From the NCBI GenBank assembly GCA_022071955.1, contig JAJVIM010000003.1:186001-250000 (forward strand): a DNA stretch of 64,000 nucleotides, given 5' to 3'. The stretch comes from Anaerolineae bacterium (GTDB taxonomy: Bacteria > Chloroflexota > Anaerolineae > 4572-78 > J111). Below, piece by piece: positions 45,299-53,919 of this stretch (positions are counted from its first letter, which is position 1; each line of letters starts with the position of its first letter). The position numbers were made by a program, and so were the translations under genes. The notes below the pieces were generated by a model, which worked only from the letters and a program-made list of their open reading frames with translations, did not search any database and was not told the origin of the DNA.

Positions 45299-46510
45299 TC
45301 AATTCCAATCAGCGGGCGAGGTGAGCTGGTTGAGCAGCACCCGCCGCACCCAATCGAGGCCCTGGGTGGCAAACCAGCGCCGCACGTAATCCGAGTCCTG
45401 AAATTTGCGGCTGGCATACGTCACATGCTGGCTGTCAACCGGGCCTTCAATCAAAATGAGCGTCTGGTCGTCGTCAAACGGCCCCAGCAACGCCACACCC
45501 AGCCCGCCCGCCGGCGCAACCGCGCGGGCCAGCGCCGAGTAATCGCTGCCGTTGAGGCTGACGCGGGTTTCGGCCAGCGCCGCCGCCACCGAGTCCGGCT
45601 GTAAACTGGCAGCGATGACCTCGCCAAAGCCGGCGTCGATCAAATCACGGGCCAGCAGCCCTCCCGACAACGTATCAACCACCCCGATTTTCAGCCCGCG
45701 CTCGGCCAGCAGTTGGCCCACCACGCCGGGCACGGTTTCTTTATCGACCCCGTAAATCGCCACGCCCAGCCGCCGCCGCAGTTCGGCTTCAACCTGCGCA
45801 ATCAGCGCCTCGGCCTCGGCTTCGGTATCGGCCTTGGCGGTAATGCGCACATCGGTTTGGCCGGCGTGCGCCGACAGCCCGACCGTGGGATTGGCCAACT
45901 CTTCCAAATCACCAATGGCCCGGTCAATGTTGCTTTCGCCCACGGCGCAGGTGCGCAGCACCCGCACTTTGAGCGCTTTTTTGCCGCCCATCCGTTCCAC
46001 CAGCAGCGGCAGCACCGTATTGTCCAGCATATATTCCAGTTCACGCGGCACGCCCGGCAGCGAAATAATGAAGCCGCGCCCGGCCACATCTTCGCTCAAA
46101 AAACAGGGCGCGGTGCCGACCGGGTTGCGCAACGGCAGCGCCCCATCGGGGATGAAAGCCTGCCGTTTGTTGTTTTCGGCCATCTCGCGGCCAAACAACC
46201 GAAAACGGGCCGCGATTTGCCGCTCCAGTTCATCGCTGTACACCAGCTTGCGGCCGGTAGCGTTGGCCACGGCTTCGCGGGTCATATCATCCACGGTTGG
46301 CCCCAGCCCGCCGGAGGTGATAACCACGTCGCTGCGGTTGAGGGCGTGGTTGAGCACTTCGGTGATGCGGGCCAGGTTGTCACCGACGGTGGTTTTGTAG
46401 TACAAATCCAGGCCGATACTGCGCAGCCCAAGCGCCAGCTTGGCCGCGTTGGTATCCACAATTTCACCGAGCAGCAACTCGGTGCCGATCATTACAATTT
46501 CTGCGCGCAT
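45299..46510 (-). CDS. cinA: CinA-family protein with degenerate C-terminal deamidase domain
   Basis: 403 residues. The N-terminal MoCF-type domain is intact (IVMIGTELLLGEIVDTNAAKLA, VITSGGLGPTVDDMTREA, LPGVPRELEYML). In CinA this domain acts as an ADP-ribose/CoA pyrophosphatase. The C-terminal PncC domain normally deamidates NMN and begins with AESCTGGLL, whose Ser is the nucleophile. Here it reads VVDTLSGGLLARDLIDAGF, and the later conserved blocks (VSEEVA, GIAGPGG) are missing or altered. NMN deamidase activity is therefore unlikely. It is followed upstream by leuD, 5 nt away on the same strand. Confidence 0.88.
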   Translation of the reverse strand: MRAEIVMIGTELLLGEIVDTNAAKLALGLRSIGLDLYYKTTVGDNLARITEVLNHALNRSDVVITSGGLGPTVDDMTREAVANATGRKLVYSDELERQIAARFRLFGREMAENNKRQAFIPDGALPLRNPVGTAPCFLSEDVAGRGFIISLPGVPRELEYMLDNTVLPLLVERMGGKKALKVRVLRTCAVGESNIDRAIGDLEELANPTVGLSAHAGQTDVRITAKADTEAEAEALIAQVEAELRRRLGVAIYGVDKETVPGVVGQLLAERGLKIGVVDTLSGGLLARDLIDAGFGEVIAASLQPDSVAAALAETRVSLNGSDYSALARAVAPAGGLGVALLGPFDDDQTLILIEGPVDSQHVTYASRKFQDSDYVRRWFATQGLDWVRRVLLNQLTSPADWN

Positions 46511-46515
46511 AAAGG

Positions 46516-47055
46516 TTAGTCAGCTTTCTGGAATTGTTTTTTGAGATGCGGAATCAGCCCGCCATCGGCGATGATGGCCTGCACCGCCGGGTCAAACGGC
46601 GGGAACGAAAATTGCTGCCCGGCGGCGGTAGTAATCACGCCGGCCTGCATATCAATTTCAATTTGCTCGCCGGCGTTGACCGCATCCACGGCTTGCGGGC
46701 AGGTGATGGCCAGCAAGCCGCTGTTAATGGCATTGCGATACCAGATGCGGGCAAACGAGGCGGCAATTACCGCGCCCACGCCGGCCTGTTTGAGACAGGT
46801 CACCGCCTGCTCGCGGCTGGAGCCGTTGCCCCAGTTTTTGCCGGCCACAATCACATCGCCGGGGCGAACATTGCCGGCAAAGGTTGGGTCCAAATCTTCG
46901 AGCGCGTACCGCGCCATCTCGGCCGGGTCGCTGACGGTGTAAGTGTATTTGCCGGGGAAGATCACATCGGTGTTGACCCCGTCACCGTATTTCCAAACAC
47001 GGCCGCTCAATTTTCGATTTTCGATTTTCGATTTTCGATTTTGTTCAGTTGACAC
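46516..47055 (-). CDS. leuD: 3-isopropylmalate dehydratase small subunit family (LeuD/HacB)
   Basis: 179 residues from GTG 47055. The swivelling-domain motifs are present: DGVNTDVIFPGKYTYTV, VIVAGKNWGNGSSREQAVTCLK (the GSSREHA-type substrate loop, here REQA) and SFARIWYRNAINSGLLAI. It pairs with the large subunit next door to isomerise 3-isopropylmalate or homocitrate-type acids. Residues 6-16 (NRKSKIENRKL) are translated from an ATTTTCG heptameric repeat, so the true start could also be a TTG at codon 17. The substrate cannot be fixed from sequence alone. Confidence 0.85.
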   Translation of the reverse strand: MSTEQNRKSKIENRKLSGRVWKYGDGVNTDVIFPGKYTYTVSDPAEMARYALEDLDPTFAGNVRPGDVIVAGKNWGNGSSREQAVTCLKQAGVGAVIAASFARIWYRNAINSGLLAITCPQAVDAVNAGEQIEIDMQAGVITTAAGQQFSFPPFDPAVQAIIADGGLIPHLKKQFQKAD

Positions 47056-47160
47056 GCTTCATCCCTCAGCCTTCGTCATTCATCCTTCCGCCCTAACACG
47101 CTCTTTCGATTTTGGATTTTGTTCAGTTGGCATCCTTCGTCCTTCGTCATTCATCCTTCA
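46999..47160. repeat. Heptameric repeats around the leuD start
   Basis: Four ATTTTCG units at 47010-47041 lie inside the leuD N-terminus. Degenerate TTCGTCA/TTCATCC units and another TTTCGATTTTGGATTTTG stretch fill the gap to leuC. GACAC and GGCAT stand in equivalent places of two near-copies (TTTTGTTCAGTTG at 47040 and 47118), so a block was duplicated. Confidence 0.7.
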
Positions 47161-48445
47161 TCCCTAAAATTGCCTCCGGGCCGGCAATTTCACCGGCGAT
47201 GGCGCTGGCAGCCACCACGGCCGGCGAGGCCAGATAGATGTCCGCGTCGCGGGTGCCCATCCGTCCCTGAAAATTGCGGTTGGCGCTGCTGATGGTCACT
47301 TCGCCGGGGGCGGGGATGCCCAAATGATTGCCCATGCACGGCCCGCAGCCGGGCGTGCCAAACGCCGCGCCGGCTTGCAGCAGAGTCTCGACGTAGCCGG
47401 CTTTGAGCGCGGCCAGATACACCTGCGACGAGGCCGGAATCACCAAAAAGCGGGTGCCGGCAGCCACCCGCCGCCCCCGCACAATTTCTGCAGCGATGGC
47501 CAAATCTTCGAGCCGGCCGTTGGTGCAGGTGCCCAAAAAGGCCTGCTGCACCCGCGTGCCGGCCACCGCACTGAGCGGGCGCACGTTGTCAACGGTGTGC
47601 GGGCAGGCCACCTGCGGCTCGATGGCTCCGGCATCAAACGTGATGTCCGCGGCGTAACTGGCGTCGGGGTCGGGCTGCAACTCGCGGGCGGCGGCGGCCC
47701 ACTCGGCGCGGCGCTCCGGCCGGCCGGTTTGCTGCGCCAGCCAGTCAAACGTGACCTCATCCGGCCAGACCCAGGCATTTTTCGCGCCCATTTCGGCCAT
47801 CATATTGGGCAACACAAACCGGCTGGCCATCGACATTTTTTGCACCGCTTCGCCGTGAAACTCAACGCTGGCGTACAACCCGCCATCGGCCCCCAACTGG
47901 CCAATAATGTGCAGGCTGATGTCTTTGCTGGTGACCCAGCGGCTGAACTCGCCGGTGATGGTGATTTTGAGGCTGTCCGGCACGCGCAGCCACAGTTGGC
48001 CGGTGGCCCAAATGGCGGCCATTTCGCTGCGGCCCACGCCCGCCCCAAACGCGCCGAGCGCGCCGTAGTGGGTGGAGTGGCTGTCGGCCCCCAGCAGCAC
48101 CACACCGGGGACAATCAGCCCCTCTTCGCTCAATACCTGGTGGCAGATGCCGCGGCCCACCTCAAAAAAGTGGGGCACGCCCTGCTCGGCCACAAAACGG
48201 CGCACTTCGGCGTGGTTTTGGGCGTGTTTGGTGGTCGGCGGCGGGGCGGCGTGGTCCAGCGTGATGGCCAGCCGTTCCGGGTATTTAACCCGCTCCACGC
48301 CGATGCCGGCAAAAATCTTGGCGATGGCCGCGCTGTTGTCGTGGCTCAGGGCCACATCCGGCGTGGCGGTGATCACCTGCCCCGGCTGCACGCCGGCCAG
48401 CCCGGCGTTTTTGGCCAGAATTTTCTCCACAAAGGTGTGGCCCAT
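47147..48445 (-). CDS. leuC: 3-isopropylmalate dehydratase large subunit family (LeuC/HacA)
   Basis: 432 residues from ATG 48445. The aconitase-type 4Fe-4S cluster ligands are Cys in FLGTCTNGR and the two Cys in [14 protein letters not shown]. Other family blocks are [36 protein letters not shown] and [12 protein letters not shown]. The length matches the monomeric archaeal/Thermus type of large subunit, which needs a separate small subunit as found here. Its start is 4 nt after the end of the HCS-like gene, so the three genes form an operon. The substrate could be isopropylmalate or homocitrate. Confidence 0.9.
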   Translation of the reverse strand: MGHTFVEKILAKNAGLAGVQPGQVITATPDVALSHDNSAAIAKIFAGIGVERVKYPERLAITLDHAAPPPTTKHAQNHAEVRRFVAEQGVPHFFEVGRGICHQVLSEEGLIVPGVVLLGADSHSTHYGALGAFGAGVGRSEMAAIWATGQLWLRVPDSLKITITGEFSRWVTSKDISLHIIGQLGADGGLYASVEFHGEAVQKMSMASRFVLPNMMAEMGAKNAWVWPDEVTFDWLAQQTGRPERRAEWAAAARELQPDPDASYAADITFDAGAIEPQVACPHTVDNVRPLSAVAGTRVQQAFLGTCTNGRLEDLAIAAEIVRGRRVAAGTRFLVIPASSQVYLAALKAGYVETLLQAGAAFGTPGCGPCMGNHLGIPAPGEVTISSANRNFQGRMGTRDADIYLASPAVVAASAIAGEIAGPEAILGMKDE

Positions 48446-48449
48446 CGGC

Positions 48450-49793
48450 TTACCCCCGTTTAATGCTGACGGCGTTTTGCCGGGCAAAGTCGGCTTCGGG
48501 CACTTCCGGCTCGGCCTGCGATGGCTCGTCCATGCGCTGAACAATGTTGTCTTTCACCCGTTCCGGCGCGGTCAGGTGGCTCAGACCAAACTCGTTTTCG
48601 GCGATCTCCACCAATATCCGGGTCGGCGAGTCGTTGGGGCCGATGTTGTACACCCGCTCTTTGAACACCGCCGCAATTTTGCGGGCCGTGCCCTCGCCCA
48701 GGTTGTAATATTTGATCTCTTTGAGAAAGTAGTAGACCATATTCCAGCCGCTCAACGGCCCCAGCAGCATTTCCGATTCGCTCACGCCAAACTGGTCGAG
48801 CGGGAACGGTTCGTAGGTGGCGGCGGCGTTGAGCACCGCTTTTTGGTGCACCCCGGCGGTGTGGGTGCGGTTGGTCAGGCTGACCGGCTCTTTGCTGGGC
48901 ACCAGCTTTTTCAATTTTGAGGCAAACATCACGTTGATGGGGTAGCTGGCCCGCAGGGTGTACCCTTCCAGATGATCGTACATTTTGTCGATGTACAAAT
49001 TGAAAAAGAGAGCGGTCATCGAGGTGATACCCGAGCGCTCGCCAACGCCGAGCAGAGTGGTGTTCATGTAGCGCATGCCGGCGTTGACCGCTTCGAGGGC
49101 GTTGGTCAGAGCAAAGCCGCGGTCATCGTGAAAATGGCCTTCGCAATCGATGTGCGGGTAGCGCCGGCGCAGCGCCTCAATCCGCTGGCGGACGCCGGCG
49201 GGCGTGGCCACACCCACGGTATCGGGCGTGCCAAAACGGACCACGTAGGGCGCAATTTCATCGTACACACGGAACAGGTTGACTTCCGGCGTGCGGAAGG
49301 CGTCTTCGCCGCTGAAGCGCAAAATCAGGTCGGGGTGGTTGCGTTTCACCTCGTCGAGCAGTTTGCCGGCGCGTTTGATGATGTCGTCAAAATCCTTGCC
49401 GTGGTTGTAATTGCGCGACACATCCGACAGGCCGATGTAAAAATTCAGCCCGTCCGCGCCGGCGGCAATAGCCGATTCCACATCGTCGGGATGGCAGCGC
49501 ACGTGCGCCAGCAAAAACGTGTAGCCTTTTTGCATAATCAGTTCATTGCGCACGGCTTTAATGGCGGCCCAGTCTTCTTTTTCCTGCGCGCTGACAATGG
49601 GGGCAAACAGTTCAATGAACTTGACCCCGTACAGAATCAGCGCGCGGGTGATTTCCATTTTGTCTTCCTGGGTGAAAAAATATTTGTAGTGGTCGTGCAA
49701 CAGTGAACTTTGTGACCCCTCGCGCAGGGTGGTGTCGATAATTTCGAGGGGGCGGGGTTGGTAATTTCTAAACAGAAACGGATTAAAAGTCAT
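48450..49793 (-). CDS. Homocitrate/2-isopropylmalate synthase-family enzyme
   Basis: 447 residues of the DRE-TIM metallolyase family. The metal-binding signature is [13 protein letters not shown], and the second motif is [36 protein letters not shown] follows, as in homocitrate and citramalate synthases. LeuA-type allosteric C-terminal domains appear absent; the last about 110 residues ([25 protein letters not shown]) are helical. It condenses acetyl-CoA with a 2-oxo acid. Together with the adjacent LeuC/LeuD pair it would run a chain-elongation cycle for leucine, lysine (AAA) or a related compound. The dehydrogenase step is not encoded here. Confidence 0.82.
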   Translation of the reverse strand: MTFNPFLFRNYQPRPLEIIDTTLREGSQSSLLHDHYKYFFTQEDKMEITRALILYGVKFIELFAPIVSAQEKEDWAAIKAVRNELIMQKGYTFLLAHVRCHPDDVESAIAAGADGLNFYIGLSDVSRNYNHGKDFDDIIKRAGKLLDEVKRNHPDLILRFSGEDAFRTPEVNLFRVYDEIAPYVVRFGTPDTVGVATPAGVRQRIEALRRRYPHIDCEGHFHDDRGFALTNALEAVNAGMRYMNTTLLGVGERSGITSMTALFFNLYIDKMYDHLEGYTLRASYPINVMFASKLKKLVPSKEPVSLTNRTHTAGVHQKAVLNAAATYEPFPLDQFGVSESEMLLGPLSGWNMVYYFLKEIKYYNLGEGTARKIAAVFKERVYNIGPNDSPTRILVEIAENEFGLSHLTAPERVKDNIVQRMDEPSQAEPEVPEADFARQNAVSIKRG

Positions 49794-50266
49794 CAGTCAT
49801 ATCCTTTTTGACGTCGGCCCAGGGCGCGGTCAATCTGGCGCTGGTCAGAGCGTTCGCGCAGGGTTTCGCGTTTGTCGTAAGATTTTTTGCCCCGGCCCAG
49901 GCCCAGTTCGACCTTGGCCCGGCTGTTTTTTAAATAGATTCGTAATGGCACCAATGTTAACCCCTTTTCCTGCAATTTGCCGGTGAGCCGGTTAATTTCA
50001 CGCCGATGCAGCAGCAACTTGCGGTCGCGCTTCGGTTCGTGATTTTGGTAACTGGCCTGTTTGTACGGCGAAATATGCACGTTGAGCAGCCACGCCTCGC
50101 CATCGCGGATCACGGCGTAACTGTCCCTTAAATTAACTTGACCGGCGCGGATCGACTTGATCTCACTGCCGGTCAACACTACTCCCGCCTCAAATGTGTC
50201 TTCGATGATGTAATCGTGGCGGGCTTTGCGATTGACTGCAACAATTTTAACGTGTTCGTTTGTCAT
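49793..50266 (-). CDS. smpB: SsrA-binding protein SmpB
   Basis: 157 residues. KIVAVNRKARHDYIIEDTFEAGVVLTGSEIKSIRAGQVNLRDSYA is the conserved N-terminal barrel. The C-terminal tail KKSYDKRETLRERSDQRQIDRALG includes the KxYDKR motif that enters the ribosomal decoding centre. It delivers tmRNA to stalled ribosomes. Its stop overlaps the next start by 1 nt (TGATG). No tmRNA gene is seen nearby. Confidence 0.96.
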   Translation of the reverse strand: MTNEHVKIVAVNRKARHDYIIEDTFEAGVVLTGSEIKSIRAGQVNLRDSYAVIRDGEAWLLNVHISPYKQASYQNHEPKRDRKLLLHRREINRLTGKLQEKGLTLVPLRIYLKNSRAKVELGLGRGKKSYDKRETLRERSDQRQIDRALGRRQKGYD

Positions 50267-50341
50267 TTGAAAAATGTCAGAAGTGACGAAGTTGACGTGT
50301 GCCGCGACGCTGCGGCTGGGGTGGCCGACGCGCTGACTCGC

Positions 50342-51646
50342 TTATTCGCTCTTCTCCTCCTGTGTTGTTTTATTCAAAAATTCAACGGCGGCTTCCCGCT
50401 GCGGATCGCGCTGCTGCTGCAAATCCTCAAAGCTCATCTCGGCTTCCACATCCGGGCTGATGCCTTCGCCGTGGATTTGCCGCCCGTTGGGGGTCAGCCA
50501 TTCGGCGATGGTCACCCGCAGTTCGGAGCCATCAGACAGCGTGTGCGGCAGTTGCACCGAGCCTTTGCCAAAGCTCTGTTTGCCCATAATGGTGCCGCGG
50601 CTCAAATCCTGAATCGCCCCGGCCACAATCTCGCTGGCGCTGGCGCTGCCCTGGTTAATCAGCACCACCAGCGGCATTTCGACGGCGGCCTGAAAATTGC
50701 GTTTGGCCTCAAACACCCGCTCGTCGCCGCCTTTGAGCCGCTCGCGGACAATGGTTTCGCCCGGTTTAACAAAAACGCTGCTCACGTTGACCGCCTCAGA
50801 CAGCAGGCCGCCGGGGTTGCTGCGCAGGTCAAAAATCATCGATGTAGCGCCCTGCTTGACCAAATCCCCGATGGCCGCGGTCACTTTGTCGGCGGCCCCG
50901 CCCGAAAACTGGGTCAGCCGCACGTAACCAATTTTTCCGCCGCCCGGCGCATCGATCAACTCCGACTCAACCACTTCCAGTTCGATGGTGTCGCGCACAA
51001 TCGATACGTCAAACGGCTCCAGCTCGCCTTCGCGGAAAACGGTCAGCACCACGGTTGAGCCGGTTGGCCCGCGGATAAGCAGCACCGCCTCAAACAGGTT
51101 CATCCCGTCCAGCGGCTGGTCGTCAACTTTAATAACGATGTCACCGGGACGCAGGCCGGCTTTCAGCGCCGGGCTGTCCGGCATGGGATCGACAATTTCC
51201 AGCCGGCCGGCCTCGTCCATGCGCACCGTTGCGCCGATGCCGGAGAAACTGCCCTGAATATTTTCACTGGCAATGGCCGCCCGCACCGGGTCGATAAAAG
51301 CGGTGTGCTGGTCGCCAAACGAGTTGACCATACCCCGGATTGCGCCGTACATACGATCCTGATTGGAAGGAATTTCGCCGTAAAAATTCTTATTCAGATA
51401 CTCCCACGCTTCCCAAAACGTGTCCAGGCTGGGCGGCAGGTCGCCATCTTCGCCGGCCGGCGCTGTTTGAGTGAACGCGCCGGTTGCACCCAAAAACGGC
51501 AGCGCCGCCGAAAGCGAAGCCGCCTGCGCCGGCGACGAGTTGGCCGCGTAAAAAACCATCCCGGCCAAAAATGAGCCGGCCATCAGCAGCGCCGCTACCA
51601 GCAGCGCCCCCCCGAGCTTTATCCATTTTTTGGTCGCTGTGTTCAT
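50342..51646 (-). CDS. ctpA: S41-family carboxy-terminal processing protease (copy 1)
   Basis: 434 residues. One N-terminal membrane helix (about 12-34) anchors it with the protease outside. A PDZ domain is at about 105-185 (IGATVRMDEAGRLEIVDPMPDSPALKAGLRPGDIVIKVDDQPL). The S41 catalytic region has NPGGLLSEAVNVSS, INQGSASASEIVAGAIQD with the nucleophile Ser, and GKQSFGKGSVQ with the catalytic Lys. Such enzymes trim envelope proteins from the C-terminus. A second gene of the same type starts 27 nt upstream in the same operon. Confidence 0.92.
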   Translation of the reverse strand: MNTATKKWIKLGGALLVAALLMAGSFLAGMVFYAANSSPAQAASLSAALPFLGATGAFTQTAPAGEDGDLPPSLDTFWEAWEYLNKNFYGEIPSNQDRMYGAIRGMVNSFGDQHTAFIDPVRAAIASENIQGSFSGIGATVRMDEAGRLEIVDPMPDSPALKAGLRPGDIVIKVDDQPLDGMNLFEAVLLIRGPTGSTVVLTVFREGELEPFDVSIVRDTIELEVVESELIDAPGGGKIGYVRLTQFSGGAADKVTAAIGDLVKQGATSMIFDLRSNPGGLLSEAVNVSSVFVKPGETIVRERLKGGDERVFEAKRNFQAAVEMPLVVLINQGSASASEIVAGAIQDLSRGTIMGKQSFGKGSVQLPHTLSDGSELRVTIAEWLTPNGRQIHGEGISPDVEAEMSFEDLQQQRDPQREAAVEFLNKTTQEEKSE

Positions 51647-51673
51647 GCGGCTATCCTGAAAAAGTGCGGCGAG

Positions 51674-52912
51674 TTAATTCGTTGGTTCCGGCGTGGCCCC
51701 GGCATCCGACACTTTATCGTGCGTGTACTCCTTGTTTTGCAAAAACTGAATGGCCCGGGCCAACTGCGGATCGCGGTTGTTGGCGTGGTCGTCTTCGCTA
51801 AACAGCACCTCAACATCCGGCTTGAGACCGGTGCCGTCGATGGCGTTATCGTTGGGAGTGAACCATTTGGCCACCGTTACGTGCAACCGGGAGTGGTCCG
51901 ACAGTTCGTAAATAAGCTGCACGCTGCCTTTGCCATACGTTTTTTCGCCAATGAGCGCGGCCCGGTGATAATCCTGCAGCGCGCCGGCCACAATTTCGCT
52001 GGCGCTGGCCGTGCCGCCATCCACCAGCACCACCACCGGCTGGTCGAGCGCCACCCCACCACCGCGTACATTATACACCCGTTCGCCTTCATTTTGGCGA
52101 TTTTCTTTGACCACCACGCCATCGCTCAAAAACTGGCTGGCCACATCGATGGCCGATTCCAGCAGGCCGCCGCCGTTACCGCGCAGGTCAAAAATAAAGC
52201 TTTTGGCCCCCTGCCCGGTCAGTTCACCGACCGCCTTTTGCAGTTCGGCGTTGGAACGCTCGGTAAACGCCGCCAGCCGAATATAACCAATCTCCGGCTC
52301 ATTTTCAACCATATTCCAGGTCACGCTCGGTGTTTCGATGATCGCCCGAACCACGGTCAGTTCGATGGGCGCGCTTTCGCCCTCGCGTCGCACCGATAAC
52401 GCCACCTCGGTGCCCACCTCGCCGCGAATTTTATTGACCACGTCATCGATGGTCATTTCTTTGGTCAGTTTTGCCCCGTCGATGGCCAGCAGCACGTCAC
52501 CTTTTTTCAGGCCGGCCTTTTCGGCGGCCTGGCCGGGCATCGGGTCGAGCACAATTTCGCCGGCGTCATTTTGCTGCACGTACGCGCCAATCCCGCCAAA
52601 TTGCCCTTCAAGCTGCGCCTTTTCTTTGGCCGCCGGTTCCGGCTCCAAAAAAATAGTGTACGGGTCGTTCAGCGTGGCCAGCGAGCCGCGAATCGCGCCG
52701 TAAGTGGTGTTTGCGTCGGTCGGGATACCGCCGTAAAACTGCTCGCTCACCCGGTTCCAAACCTCCCAATACAGCGAAAAATCCTGCGCGGCTTCTTCGC
52801 TGGGCTGGTCGGCAAGCACGTAATCGCGCACAAAAAAACCAACACCGGCCCCCGCCCCAAAAATAACCAGAGCGACCAGTGTTGTCAACGTAATTTTCAA
52901 AAAAGTTTGCAT
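51674..52912 (-). CDS. ctpA: S41-family carboxy-terminal processing protease (copy 2)
   Basis: 412 residues with the same layout as the downstream copy: a membrane helix at about 9-30, a helical arm, a PDZ domain (IGAYVQQNDAGEIVLDPMPGQAAEKAGLKKGDVLLAIDGAKL), GNGGGLLESAIDVASQ, VDGGTASASEIVAGALQD with the Ser, and GEKTYGKGSVQ with the Lys. The two copies are clearly paralogous but well diverged, which suggests different substrates rather than a recent duplication. It is the first gene of the operon. Confidence 0.92.
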   Translation of the reverse strand: MQTFLKITLTTLVALVIFGAGAGVGFFVRDYVLADQPSEEAAQDFSLYWEVWNRVSEQFYGGIPTDANTTYGAIRGSLATLNDPYTIFLEPEPAAKEKAQLEGQFGGIGAYVQQNDAGEIVLDPMPGQAAEKAGLKKGDVLLAIDGAKLTKEMTIDDVVNKIRGEVGTEVALSVRREGESAPIELTVVRAIIETPSVTWNMVENEPEIGYIRLAAFTERSNAELQKAVGELTGQGAKSFIFDLRGNGGGLLESAIDVASQFLSDGVVVKENRQNEGERVYNVRGGGVALDQPVVVLVDGGTASASEIVAGALQDYHRAALIGEKTYGKGSVQLIYELSDHSRLHVTVAKWFTPNDNAIDGTGLKPDVEVLFSEDDHANNRDPQLARAIQFLQNKEYTHDKVSDAGATPEPTN

Positions 52913-52980
52913 TCTGTCATCTCAGCTTAAAAAATCAAAGTGAAATTGTAGCACGGATAAAGGGGCGGAGCAAACAACAG

Positions 52981-53010
52981 TTGACAAAGCCCCGGCCTCA
53001 AGAGTAGAAT
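52981..53010 (+). promoter_or_regulatory. Promoter overlapping a start codon; probable leaderless transcript
   Basis: TTGACA (52981-52986), an 18-nt spacer, and TAGAAT (53005-53010). Transcription would start near 53017, at or just before the ATG at 53018. An ATG at 53009 lies inside the -10 and so cannot be used from this promoter. Confidence 0.6.
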
Positions 53011-53017
53011 GGCCCCC

Positions 53018-53845
53018 ATGAATTTTTTAACCGACTCGCTGCTTTTTGCCCCCAATCGTGATGATCTGCCCGCCGGGTTTGCGCCGCTGGCAAAGCTGCC
53101 GCTGGTGATTGTGGTTGGCCTCACCGGCGTTGGCAAATCGACCGTGATCGACCTGTTGCCGCCGGATGTGCCGTTTATGCTGCTGCCCAACCGCCGCCAG
53201 CTCACCGATGACATTATCATCACCGCTCTGCAACTGGCCGACGGCGAAACACCCCGGCCCGTCACCGACCGCCTGAAACGGTTTGAGTACACCGCCCGCT
53301 ACCGCGACAAATTTGGTGGCGGCATGGCTCACGCGCTCAGCCAGCTTTCGGCCCGGGCCGAGACCGGCGCGCTGCTGCTGTTTGACGGCCTGCGCGGGCT
53401 GGATGAAGTGCGTTTTGGCGCGCAATATCTGCCCCAGGCCCGCTTTTTGGTGCTCGACGCGCCGGACCGGGTGCGGCTGGCCCGGCTGGTCACGCGCCGC
53501 GACGCGTTTGATCGGGTGCAGTTGCAAGCCCCGCAGGCCGGGCAGGCATTGGCCGAGCGGCTGGCCGCTATCGCCGGGATCGACGCCGTATTTTCGGTGC
53601 AGGAGTTGCGGGAGATTGCCCGCACCGCCCAGGCCGAAGGCTGGTTACCGGACGACGTGCTCAAAAAAGCAGCCGTCATTGTTGAAGAGCGGCGCAACTA
53701 CGACTCGCAGGCCGCCCGCGACTACCTGTCCGGCACGCTGCCGCCGGCGCAACTGTTGGTCATCGATACTGCCGCGCAGCCGGCCGCTGCCATCGCCGCG
53801 CAGGTGGCGGAGTGGTTGACGCTTGATAACCATCGACAGGATTAA
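53018..53845 (+). CDS. P-loop NTPase/kinase-like protein
   Basis: 275 residues from ATG 53018, picked because of the overlapping promoter. Walker A is GLTGVGKST (34-42) after the strand PLVIVVG. LLLFDGLRGLDE looks like Walker B, and RFLVLDAPDRVRLARLVTRRDAFDR is the Arg-rich region seen in nucleotide-kinase-like folds. The C-terminal part is helical with no second domain. No named family is recognised; it may be a small-molecule or nucleoside kinase. It stands before a dipeptide-epimerase-like gene, separated by an inverted repeat. Confidence 0.7.
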   Translation: MNFLTDSLLFAPNRDDLPAGFAPLAKLPLVIVVGLTGVGKSTVIDLLPPDVPFMLLPNRRQLTDDIIITALQLADGETPRPVTDRLKRFEYTARYRDKFGGGMAHALSQLSARAETGALLLFDGLRGLDEVRFGAQYLPQARFLVLDAPDRVRLARLVTRRDAFDRVQLQAPQAGQALAERLAAIAGIDAVFSVQELREIARTAQAEGWLPDDVLKKAAVIVEERRNYDSQAARDYLSGTLPPAQLLVIDTAAQPAAAIAAQVAEWLTLDNHRQD

Positions 53846-53899
53846 CAGAATTATCAGAAGTTGACTTTACCTTATCCAGCAAATCCTGTTAATCCTGTC
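53835..53899. repeat. Inverted repeat GACAGGATTAACAG family, copy 1
   Basis: Arms GACAGGATTAACAGAATT and AATCCTGTTAATCCTGTC face each other around a 29-nt middle. The left arm overlaps the stop of the P-loop gene. A related element lies at 55822-55894. This sequence type is found between genes in many unrelated bacteria. Confidence 0.75.
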
Positions 53900-53919
53900 T
53901 AAAACCAAAAAGTCAGACT

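Noticed and set aside
47324..48463. Open frame of about 380 codons opposite leuC
   Set aside because: Shadow of leuC; the sequence is low-complexity Gly/His/Arg.
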